A stretch of 36,222 nucleotides of DNA from an uncultured Thermodesulfobacterium sp. (GTDB taxonomy: Bacteria > Desulfobacterota > Thermodesulfobacteria > Thermodesulfobacteriales > Thermodesulfobacteriaceae): the NCBI GenBank assembly GCA_938091335.1, contig CALLJG010000015.1, positions 1 to 36,222 of the forward strand, written 5' to 3'. This document shows positions 27,702-35,409 of the stretch, in pieces. The first letter of the stretch is position 1; each line of letters starts with the position of its first letter. Under the pieces are notes generated by a model that was not told where the DNA came from, searched no databases, and was given only the letters and a program-made list of their open reading frames with translations. The translations under genes and the position numbers were made by a program.

Positions 27702-28885
27702 TAAAGAAAATTTTTACTGGGTGGGTGCCATCGATTGGAATGTAAGGAATTTTCATGGATATTCTACCTTTAGAGGTACAACCTATAATGCTTATCTTCT
27801 CATAGATGAAAAGATTACCCTTTTTGATACTCTCAAGCATGGCTTTGAAGAAGAACTATTAAATAGAATTAGTTCGAAAATTAGTCCAGAAAAATAAATT
27901 ATTTGGTAATAAATCACATTGAGCCAGATCATGCTGAAGCCTTTGCAAGGATAGTTGAGGTAATTAAACCTGAAAAGATTTTTCTTACTAAAAGTGCTAA
28001 AACTGGCCTTATTTCTCATTTCCACAGAGAGGACTATCCCTTTATTGAAGTTAAAACAGGTGATGAGATTAAAATTGGCAATAGAACTATAAAATTTATT
28101 GAAACACCTATGATTCACTGGCCTGATAGTATGATGAATTATATAGTTAAAGGAAAAATTTTAGTCTCTCAGGATGCCTTTGGAGCACACTATGCAACGA
28201 GTAGAAGATTTGATGATGAAGTAGATACTTGTGAATTAATTCAGGAAGCAGCTAAGTACTATGCTAACATTGTCTACCCCTATTCACCTCAAGTAAATAA
28301 ACTTTTGCAAACTGTAAAACAAATGGGATTGCAAATAGAGATGATTTGTCCTGACCATGGGGTGATTTGGAGAAAGGAGCCCGAGAAAATTATTTCTCTA
28401 TATGAAAGATGGAGCTCCTATACCTGTAATCTCAGAGTTTTAATTATTTTATGATACTATGTGGAAAAGCACAGGAAAAAATGGCTTATGCCATTATGTA
28501 AGGAGTGATTTAGGAAGGGGTAGAAGTAAAATTATGTACACTCTCTGTAGCAGATATGACCGATTTAATGAGAGATGTTTTGGAGGCAAAGGGAATTGTT
28601 TTAGGATCTCCTACTTTGAATAATGGTTTACTCCCTACTGTGGCTGGTTTCTTACAGTATATGAAAGGGCTCAGACCCAAGGGAAAAATTGGGGCTGCCT
28701 TTGGTTCCTATGGATGGAGTGGAGAGGCAGTAAAGTTTCTTTTGCAATATCTTCAGGAAATTCAGGCAGAGATTGTAGGTGAAGTAATTAGAACCAAGTA
28801 TGTCCCCGATAAGAAAGTAATAGAAGAGTGTATAGAACTTGGTAGAAAAGTAGCTCAACGAGTGAGAGAGGCTTGCTTTGTTTAA
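27694..28885 (+). pseudogene. fprA: A-type flavoprotein FprA (O2/NO reductase), 5'-truncated and frameshifted
   Basis: FprA-type flavodiiron proteins reduce oxygen or nitric oxide in anaerobes. Homology starts at IEIKENFYWVGAIDWNV, abutting solo repeat A, and no start codon remains. The beta-lactamase-like di-iron domain shows INHIEPDHAEAF and later CPDHG; the flavodoxin domain shows GSPTLNNG and GAAFGSYGWSGEAVK. Lesions: loss of one A in a run at 27890-27894, an extra T near 28450, an extra G near 28473, and in-frame stops at 28499 (TAA) and 28511 (TAG). A functional product is not expected. Open parts run 27903-28454 and 28556-28885. Confidence 0.88.
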
Positions 28886-29585
28886 AAAGGGAACCTATCT
28901 TAAAAATACTATTTGGAAAATTTTAGAAAATGTTCCTCTTGAGGGCTTAGAGGCTGCTCTAAGCCCCTATTCCCCAAGTAAGTGCATTAGTTTCCTCATT
29001 GGTGCCTTTTTGCATCCCAGGGAAGAGGTGCGTTGGAAGGCCATTTACGCCTTTGGTCTCATTTTGAATAAAGTGGCTGAAGAGGATTTAGAAAAGGCTC
29101 GTATCGTGATAAGAAGGCTTATGTGGATGTTAAATGAAGAATCAGGAGGAATGGCCTGGGGAGTAGGAGAGGGATTTGCAGAGGCTTTATACCGCACAGA
29201 AGCCCTTAAAAAGGAATATCTTCAAATTTATCTTTCCTATATATGGCCTGAAGGTAATTATTTAGAATTTCCACCAGCACAAAGAGGAATCCTGTGGGGT
29301 GTAGGAAGACTTGCTCAGAAATATAGAGAGGACCTTCTTAAATTATCAGCACACGAATATCTTATCTTTCATCTGACTTCTATAGACCCGGTAGTGGTCT
29401 TCTTCTCTCTATGGAGTCTTTCTTATTTCAAGGAGGCTATTCCTATAGAGAGAAATTTACTGAGTAGAGCTTTTCAGTTCTTGGAGAAAAATAGGACAAG
29501 TGTGCTTTTTCTTGATGGAAAAGAGATAAAGGTTCTAAGTTTTGAAGACTTAAAAAAACTCTATTTCAGACATTTATTCTCTTAA
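28878..29585 (+). CDS. DVU0298-like HEAT-repeat protein
   Basis: The 235-residue product is helical throughout. Segments such as REEVRWKAIYAFGLIL, MLNEESGGMAWGVGEGFAEA and PAQRGILWGVGRLAQ look like HEAT-type repeat units and resemble the DVU0298 family of sulfate-reducing bacteria, whose role is unknown; this match is from memory. It starts with TTG, overlapping the end of the fprA pseudogene by 8 bases, which suggests an old operon. It is uninterrupted, unlike its neighbours. Base composition is somewhat richer in G and C than the ribosomal block. Confidence 0.7.
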   Translation: MFKKGTYLKNTIWKILENVPLEGLEAALSPYSPSKCISFLIGAFLHPREEVRWKAIYAFGLILNKVAEEDLEKARIVIRRLMWMLNEESGGMAWGVGEGFAEALYRTEALKKEYLQIYLSYIWPEGNYLEFPPAQRGILWGVGRLAQKYREDLLKLSAHEYLIFHLTSIDPVVVFFSLWSLSYFKEAIPIERNLLSRAFQFLEKNRTSVLFLDGKEIKVLSFEDLKKLYFRHLFS

Positions 29586-29803
29586 CTCTTAGTCTCTACA
29601 TTTTTAAACCCTTTGGACGAGTCTGTGGTTAATATATTAAAAGGCCCACTTAATTACTATTTTGAAATGTCACATATGTGAAAGAACTTCTTTTCAATTC
29701 CATTATATCCATTTGCACTCTGCATAAGCAACTGCAATACTTATTAACAAAATTTAATAATGTAGTAAAATGTGGTGAATACAAAAAGTTATAAAAACTT
29801 TTA

Positions 29804-30106
29804 GTAATCATTCCTACTCTCCAATATACAGTTTTAGCTATGAGTTTAAGTTTAAGGGGTGAAGGTGAGACACTGATTTTATCAGAAATTCTTAGGGGAA
29901 CACTAAAATCAAAAAGATTATTAGGAATAATTACTTTAATTACCTTCATAGCGCTCTCTCTACTTATTGGAGATGGAGTTATCACCCCTGCTATAAGTAT
30001 TTTAAGTGCAGTAGAGGGAATTTCTTTGATCCCTCAATTACCAGCCCTCTCAGAAAGTTATATAGTTTTTATTAGTATCTTTACAGCAACCCTATTATTT
30101 GCTGTT
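29804..30106 (+). pseudogene. kup: Kup-type potassium uptake protein, internal fragment
   Basis: About 100 codons match the early membrane part of Kup/HAK potassium transporters: IIPTLQYTVLAMSLSLRGEG, then LLIGDGVITPAISILSAVEG. A complete Kup is over 600 residues. The 5' part is missing with no clear cause, and the homology stops at LLFAV exactly where solo repeat B begins. The reading frame continues through the repeat to 30211 but that part is not Kup. It cannot encode a working transporter. Confidence 0.85.
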
Positions 30107-30140
30107 TCAGACCAACTTCCATTAAAACAAGGATTGAAAC
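30104..30140 (+). repeat. Solo CRISPR-type repeat, copy B
   Basis: The 37-base unit begins GTTTCAGACC and ends GGATTGAAAC, identical to copy C. It truncates the kup fragment: kup sequence stops at its left edge and unrelated AT-rich DNA follows. No second repeat occurs within 100 bases. Orientation is the same as copies A and C. Confidence 0.8.
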
Positions 30141-30508
30141 ATAATAAAAAACTTAAACACATCAAAGCCAAAATAAAATACCTTAACACACTTAATCTTC
30201 TCATAACCTAACCTCCTCTAAGAAGTATTTCACATCCTTCTATAACCTAATCTCACAAACATTTTAAACCACCCCTTACTTTATCATCTCATTTCTATTA
30301 TACAAAGAATGTAGTTATATGATGTAGTTATGTGACATCCTGATACAAATAATTTCAATCATAAGATGATGGGATATTTAATATAGCATAACACTAAAAA
30401 TGCGCATAGAGGACCAGAAAGTAGAAAAAACTTTAGCCTTGAAATTGTGAAATGTATTAAAAGATTTGGTCTTGATATTTTAAACCTAAAAGGATTTTCT
30501 ATAAATGT
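30141..30508. other. AT-rich stretch without recognisable gene
   Basis: No convincing coding sequence was found on either strand. A 13-base near-perfect tandem repeat lies at 30309-30334 (ATGTAGTTATATG then ATGTAGTTATGTG). A 42-codon open stretch (about 30390-30510) with an Arg/Lys-rich translation could be a relic of some gene but matches nothing I recognise. The segment separates solo repeat B from the promoter of the permease gene. Confidence 0.5.
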
Positions 30509-30537
30509 TTGACAAATATTTTACTTTTTTGTAAAAT
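30509..30537 (+). promoter_or_regulatory. Promoter of the TSUP permease gene
   Basis: A perfect -35 box TTGACA (30509-30514), a 17-base spacer and TAAAAT (30532-30537) form a near-consensus sigma70-type promoter. The start would be near 30544, giving a leader of about 150 bases before the ATG at 30694. No riboswitch-like fold was recognised in it. Confidence 0.65.
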
Positions 30538-30693
30538 AGTCAAATTACCTTAAAACTATGTGCAATTTTGTGTAAGTTTTGATTGGAATGCTATTTGTTA
30601 TGCTTTTGCTAATTGAAACTGATGGGAAAAATAAAAAAGGTTTATTCTATTCCTCCTAGTTATTTAAAAATAGATTTTGCTAAGGAGAATAAT

Positions 30694-31431
30694 ATGAGTG
30701 AATATTTTGTTATTATCCCAGGTTTATTTATTCTTGCAATTGTATCAGGAATGTTGGGTCTTGGGGTTGCTTTTGCTTCCGTTCCTTTTTTAGGACTTTT
30801 CTTTTCTGATCTTGTGCATCAGGTCCAGCCTATTAGCCTTTTGCTTAATGGGATAACTGCAATGTTTTGTGTATTTGGATTTGCAAAGAGTAGTTTTATA
30901 AACTGGAGAAAAGCAATTATGTTAGCAATAGTGACTACTTTTTTTGCGCCTGTTGGTTCATATCTGGCTCAATTTGTGAACCAGGTCTATATATGGTATG
31001 TCTATTTTATATCTGTGGCTTATTTGGCATACAGGATATTTAAACCTGTGAAAAGAAAAACTGGTGAGGGTAATTTTAGATTGGTGATCATTCTTGCTAT
31101 ACCTATTTCTGTTTTAAGCGGATTTTTGGGTGTCGGACCTGGGTTTTTACTTATGCCTACTCTTATAGTTGCAGGTTTTGAGCCAAAAATGGCAGCTGGA
31201 ATAAATGCCTTTGCGGTATGCCCTCCTTCTTTTTCAGCTTTGATTCCACATCTATCTACTGCTTACTGGGATACTAATTTAATGATCCCTCTTATTGTAG
31301 TAGGCGCCATAGGATCTTTTATTGGAGCAAGAATAACGAGTTTATACTTGCCTGGTAAAAAGATTAAACGGCTTTTTGGAATACTTATGGTAGTTGTAAC
31401 GCTCTATAAAATTTATACATTGATGAGATAA
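30694..31431 (+). CDS. TSUP family (TauE/SafE) membrane permease
   Basis: This family moves sulfur-containing or small organic anions across the inner membrane; the substrate here is unknown. The 245-residue protein has about seven or eight hydrophobic segments and the two family repeats, each with a Gly-rich motif: GMLGLGVAFASVPFLGLFF near the N-terminus and GFLGVGPGFLLMPTLIVAGF near residues 145-165. ATG 30694 is chosen because AAGGAG lies 7 bases upstream; an in-frame TTG at 30613 is less likely. It is intact, between two pseudogenes. An uptake or export role in sulfur metabolism would suit the organism but is inference. Confidence 0.85.
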   Translation: MSEYFVIIPGLFILAIVSGMLGLGVAFASVPFLGLFFSDLVHQVQPISLLLNGITAMFCVFGFAKSSFINWRKAIMLAIVTTFFAPVGSYLAQFVNQVYIWYVYFISVAYLAYRIFKPVKRKTGEGNFRLVIILAIPISVLSGFLGVGPGFLLMPTLIVAGFEPKMAAGINAFAVCPPSFSALIPHLSTAYWDTNLMIPLIVVGAIGSFIGARITSLYLPGKKIKRLFGILMVVVTLYKIYTLMR

Positions 31432-31439
31432 AAAGATTT

Positions 31440-32183
31440 CAGAATTTCATGATAACCTTCAATTTTAAAATTTAGAGGATCAATTATGGCTTTAGTGTCA
31501 ACTTTTTCTAATTCTGGTATATCTCTCCTTATATATTTTCCTTGAGGGTCAAACTTTTTTAGCTTGAAGTATCGGGTTGAAGATCCTTAAAGGTTTTGGG
31601 TCAGCTCCTACAGAAACAACCTATTGCCAATTCCAACATTTACTACCTCATCATAATCTATCAAATATTTGGAGAAGAATTCCTCACCTATTCTCCAATC
31701 AATGAGTAGATCTTTTGTTAGGAAAGAACCAACTATCGTTCTTGCTCTATTATGCATCTAATTTTCTTGTTTTAGTTGTCTTATAGCGGCGTCTACTATT
31801 GGATATTCGGTCTCTCCTTTTTTAAACTTGTCAATGAGTTTTTCATCTTTTAACCACTTTAAATTTCTTCTTCTCTCTTGAAATTCTAAGCTTTTCATCT
31901 CTGGGAAATAGGTTTAATATGATACCAAAACTCCCTCCATGCTAACTCTTTTATAAAGTTATTGTCTAATTTTTTAGCAATCTCATAAAGTTTTCTTATG
32001 GAGATTACTCCAAATCTTATGTAAGGAGAAAGTCTTGATGAGCGTCTTTATCTAAATCATTTCTAAGTTTTGAGTAGTTTCTAAAATCAAAATTTTTTAG
32101 TCTATAAATCCAAAAAGTCTAAACTCCAATAGAAATTCTTTGATGGTATTAACTTTTCAATATTTTGAGGAAGGGCAAATCTT
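31440..32183 (-). pseudogene. phr: Deoxyribodipyrimidine photolyase, truncated and degenerate
   Basis: Photolyase repairs UV dimers with FAD and light. In several frames of the minus strand the C-terminal half is clear: LSPYIRFGVISIRKLYEIA, ELAWREFWYHIK, then TEYPIVDAAIRQLKQEN, then [20 protein letters not shown], and the end FDPQGKYIRRDIPELEK. The Trp of the usual WMHNR motif is a TAG stop (31758-31760). Further frameshifts and stops occur in the KPISQR region and after NVGIGNR. The N-terminal half is absent: homology ends where solo repeat C starts. It faces the TSUP gene convergently. Confidence 0.88.
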
Positions 32184-32220
32184 GTTTCAGACCAACTTCC
32201 ATTAAAACAAGGATTGAAAC
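32184..32220 (+). repeat. Solo CRISPR-type repeat, copy C
   Basis: This unit is identical to copy B over all 37 bases, beginning GTTTCAGACC and ending GGATTGAAAC. It cuts the photolyase gene on its left. On its right, 82 bases of AT-rich DNA lead to the first mntA. A short GTTTCA at 32244 is too close and too short to be a second repeat. Confidence 0.8.
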
Positions 32221-32302
32221 TAATTATCAATGCAAAAGTTTTTGTTTCAAAAGATGGAAAAAAGAGAAGTGATTTTATCTTTTTATTTAACTTGAGAAAG
32301 AA

Positions 32303-32607
32303 ATGAGTAAAAAGGTAGAAACATTAGAAGAAATAAAAAGTATTTTGAAGAAACTTAAGCCAGAACTTGAGCAAAAATATAAAATTAAAGAAATCGGTAT
32401 ATTTGGTTCCTGGGTTAAAGAAAAGCAGAAGAAAAAAAGCAATATTGATATACTTGTTGATTTTTATAAAAAACCAGACTTATTTACTTTTATTGAGATA
32501 GAGGACTTTTTATCCAGAAAATTGAAAAGGAAAGTGGATCTGGTTCTGAAATCCGTTTAAAACCCTTTATAGAAAAAATAATCCTAAGAGAAACGATTTA
32601 TATATGA
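32303..32607 (+). pseudogene. mntA: MNT-type nucleotidyltransferase antitoxin (MntA-like), frameshifted
   Basis: MntA-type antitoxins neutralise HEPN toxins, in known cases by adding AMP to the toxin. The 85-codon open part has the GS motif (Gly35-Ser36) and SNIDIL. The first catalytic Asp of the usual DxD is Asn47 here. The expected C-terminus continues in another frame after VDLVLKS ([16 protein letters not shown]) once one base is added near 32556. In that frame the stop at 32605 overlaps the hepT start as ATGA, the normal layout. Both the frame loss and the Asp-to-Asn change argue against activity. Confidence 0.8.
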
Positions 32608-32933
32608 GGGAATTTAGGGATTATCTTTATTATATAAAAAACGAATGCGAGTATCTTATTGATGAATTTATTTAAAACGAAGAATTCAAAAGAGCATTTG
32701 TGAGAAGTTTAGAAATAATTGGAGAAGCAAGCAAAAAGATACCACAGGATGTGAGGATAGGATATCCAGGGATAAAATGGAAAAGTATTATAAGAATGAG
32801 AAATAAAATAATACATGAATATTTTAGGGTTGATTATGAAATTGTCTGGGAGGTAGTGAAAGAAAGAATCCCTGAGCTTTATAATGGTATCCAGAAAATC
32901 ATTGAGGAGATGAACAAAAATAAAAATGGATAG
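32604..32933 (+). pseudogene. hepT: HEPN-family toxin (HepT-like) with internal stop
   Basis: HepT proteins are HEPN ribonucleases. The gene starts with ATG overlapping the restored mntA stop, but codon 24 is TAA (32673-32675) where the family has a continuous helix. After the stop the rest is intact, including IIGEASKKIP and the RNKIIHEYF segment that carries the RX4HXY motif. Translation restart at GTG 32700 would give a 77-residue product lacking the first helices; whether that is made or active is unknown. Confidence 0.8.
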
Positions 32934-33126
32934 AAACGAGGTAAAAAGATCAATAATTCAAGCATTTAAAAATTCTTAAAATAAAAGGATTTTGTTTTAT
33001 AAAAATGAAAGTAAAAAATGATATTTTAGCATTTATAATCATAAAAATATTTCTTTTAGAAAAAACTCAAATTTTTGGATTTTAGGATATTTGATTTTTA
33101 TATTTTTTATGGTTTATAATTTGGAT

Positions 33127-34678
33127 ATGAAAAAAGAAAAAGACATAAATTTTGAAGATAAACTCTGGAAGGCAGCAGATAAACTAAGAAAAAAAATTGA
33201 GGTTCATGAATATAAATATGTTGTACTTGGTTTAATATTTTTAAGATATATTTCTTATGCTTTTGAAGAAAGAAGAAAGGAATTGGAAAAAAAGTTTACT
33301 AATAAAGTCTCCGAAGATTTTATTCCTTATGAGAATATAAGAAAGGAAGCACTAGAAGATAAAGATAGATATCTTTCAGAGGGGATTCTTTATGTTCCAG
33401 AAAAGGCAAGATGGGATTATCTTGTTAAGAATGCAAATCAAACAAATATTGGAGAGATTATTGATAAGGCAATAGAACTGCTTGAGGAAGAATATCCAAG
33501 GCAGTTAAAGGATGTTATTCCTAAGATATATACAAGCATAAACCTTGACCCTGGTGACCTTGCTTATCTCATAAATCTCTTCACTCCTATAGATTTTGGA
33601 TATGACCATAAAGGAAAAGACATATTTGGCAGAATTTATGAGTATTTTCTTGGTAAGTTTGCTGAGGCAGAGGGTAGAAGGGGTGGCGAGTTCTATACCC
33701 CAAGATCGCTTACAAAACTCATCGTTTCAATTCTTGATATAAAAGGGGGAAGGATTTTTGACCCTGCTTGTGGCTCGGGAGGGTTTTTTATAGCAGCTCT
33801 TGAGAAATTAGAAAGAGAGGGGATTGACAAAAATAAACTTACTATCTATGGACAGGAATCAAAGGAGACACCGTGGCAGATATGCAAAATGAATCTTACC
33901 TTAAGAGGTGCAGAAGGAGATATTAGAATTGGTGATTCTTATCATGACGATAAATTCTTTGATTTAAGAGCAGATTATGTTGTTTCAAATCCCCCATTTA
34001 ATGATAGTGGATGGGGAGCAGATAGAATAACTTATAATGATCCAAGATTTAGATATGGAATTCCGCCAGATAATAATGGCAATTATGCATGGATACAGCA
34101 TTATATTTATCATCTGGCTCCTTCGGGTAAAGCAGGTTTTGTTATGGCAAATGGGGCTTTATCTGTTGGTGGAGTAGAAGGAGAGATTAGAAGGAAGATT
34201 ATTGAAGATGATCTTGTATATGGAATTGTAGCTTGTCCTCCCAAGCTTTTTTATAATGTCTCTTTGCCGGTTTCCCTTTGGTTTTTAAGAAAGTCAAAAC
34301 CAAATCATATGAAAGCTAAAGTTTTATTTATTTATGCGAAAAAGATGTATAAACAAATTTCAAGAAGACAAGTCATTTTTACGGAAGAACATATTGAAAA
34401 AAATTGTTGAGAAATTTAGGATGTTTGAAAATGGGGAGTCGGAAGAAAAAATAAACGAAATTGGCTTTGCAAAAGTGGCAGATTTAAAGGAGATTGAAAA
34501 GAATGGCTTTGTTTTAACTCCTGGAAGATATGTTGGAATAAAAATTGAAGAAGATGAAATCCCCTTTGAAGAAAAAATGAAAAGTTATTCTCAAGAGTTA
34601 TCAAAACTATTAAAAGAGGAAGAAGAGCTTACCCAAAAAGTCAAAGAAGTTTTTAAAGCTTTGAATTTTAAGATTTAG
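33127..34678 (+). pseudogene. hsdM: Type I restriction-modification DNA methyltransferase HsdM, interrupted by +1 frameshift
   Basis: HsdM methylates adenine in the recognition site with HsdS. The start is taken at ATG 33127 (MKKEKDINFEDKLWKAADKL), the usual N-terminus; an upstream in-frame ATG at 33091 adds a hydrophobic stretch not typical of the family. EFYTPR is at 188-193, the SAM-binding DPACGSGGF at 212-220 and the catalytic NPPF at 288-291. The frame shifts in an A7 run (34397-34403): with six A it would continue as EKIVEKFRMFENG to the stop at 34678, about 517 residues in all. As read, it stops at 34410, after both catalytic motifs. Slippage, phase variation or a sequencing error are all possible. 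Confidence 0.9.
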
Positions 34679-34694
34679 AAACTATGGCGAGGTA

Positions 34695-34994
34695 ATGGCA
34701 ATGAATATAGAAGAAATCAAAAGGAAAATCAGCGAGAAGAGGAATTTTTTGCAGGATAAATACAAGGTGAAAGGTATAGCAATATTTGGTTCAAGGGCAA
34801 GAGAAGAGGAAAGGGAAGGAAGCGATGTTGATATAATTCTGGAATTTTCAGAGCCCATTGGCTGGGAAATTGTGGAGATAAAGGAATATCTGGAATCACT
34901 ACTCGGTTTAAAAGTGGATATTTTGACTTACAAAGCAGTTTTGAGAAAACCCTCCCTATGGGATTCCATCAAAGAGGATTTAATTTATGTCTAA
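34695..34994 (+). CDS. mntA: MNT-type nucleotidyltransferase antitoxin (MntA-like)
   Basis: This is an intact minimal nucleotidyltransferase of 99 residues. The motif GSRAREEEREGSDVD places Gly32-Ser33, then Asp44 and Asp46 at the exact family spacing. Known MntA antitoxins add AMP to a Tyr of their HepT partner. It begins 16 bases after the hsdM end and overlaps hepT by 8 bases. GAGG precedes the ATG; a second ATG two codons later is an alternative. Confidence 0.88.
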   Translation: MAMNIEEIKRKISEKRNFLQDKYKVKGIAIFGSRAREEEREGSDVDIILEFSEPIGWEIVEIKEYLESLLGLKVDILTYKAVLRKPSLWDSIKEDLIYV

Positions 34995-35334
34995 AAGAGA
35001 ACCAAAATTTTTAATAGAAGATATGATTACCGCAATTAAAAAGATAGAAAAATATACACAGGGGATAAGTTCATTAGAGGAATTTGAAAGAAGTGATATT
35101 ATCTCAGATGCAGTAATTAGGAATTTAGAAATCATAGGTGAAGCTGCAAGTAAACTTTCCAACGAAATACAACAAAAATATTCAGATATTCCCTGGAAGA
35201 ACATTATAGGTTTAAGAAATGTAGTAATACATGGTTATTTTGTAGTTGACTTAGAGATAATATGGAAAATCATTAAAGACCAGCTCCCGTGGTTAAAGGA
35301 AAGATTAGAGATAATCTGGAATGAAATAAAATGA
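34987..35334 (+). CDS. hepT: HEPN-family ribonuclease toxin (HepT-like)
   Basis: This 115-residue helical protein is the partner of the preceding mntA. The RX4HXY motif is intact: Arg77, His82 and Tyr84 in RNVVIHGYF; in studied pairs the Tyr is the AMP acceptor. The IIGEAASKLS segment is typical of the family. Its stop overlaps the start of an hsdS-like relic (ATGA). Placement inside an hsd operon recalls PrrC, a HEPN-type anticodon nuclease guarded by a type I restriction system in E. coli; a similar role here is inference. Confidence 0.87.
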   Translation: MSKREPKFLIEDMITAIKKIEKYTQGISSLEEFERSDIISDAVIRNLEIIGEAASKLSNEIQQKYSDIPWKNIIGLRNVVIHGYFVVDLEIIWKIIKDQLPWLKERLEIIWNEIK

Positions 35335-35405
35335 ACTTCCGCAGGGGAAGGGAAATTAAAAAAACAGAAATTGGAGAGATTATAATTATAACCAAAGAGA
35401 AGTAA
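35331..35405 (+). pseudogene. Relic of an hsdS start, 24 codons
   Basis: The 24-codon reading (MNFRRGREIKKTEIGEI, then IIITKEK and stop) resembles the first residues of the hsdS that follows (MLKFRWETEFKETEIGEI). At DNA level, 35337-35380 and 35419-35462 agree at 36 of 44 positions without gaps. This looks like a duplicated or replaced hsdS 5' end, perhaps left by recombination or by insertion of the mntA-hepT pair. Confidence 0.65.
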
Positions 35406-35409
35406 TACA

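Noticed and set aside
27792-28118. A 108-codon open frame on the minus strand opposite fprA
   Set aside because: It is the reverse of clear fprA coding sequence and has no recognisable domain.
29650-29985. A 111-codon open frame on the minus strand opposite the kup fragment
   Set aside because: Half of it is antisense to clear Kup coding sequence; composition is not protein-like.
30390-30510. Transposase or other gene relic in the gap before the TSUP gene
   Set aside because: The translation has no motif I can name and there are no terminal inverted repeats.
27665-32220. A CRISPR array
   Set aside because: The three repeat copies are about 2 kb apart with genes between them; no repeat-spacer-repeat unit exists and no cas gene is seen. 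Called as solo repeats instead.
32221-32260. A degenerate second repeat after copy C, as in CreA-type mini-arrays
   Set aside because: Only GTTTCA at 32244 matches, 23 bases after the repeat, and the next bases diverge. Too short and too close.
33091-33126. ATG 33091 as the hsdM start
   Set aside because: It adds a hydrophobic stretch not found in HsdM; ATG 33127 begins the standard sequence.
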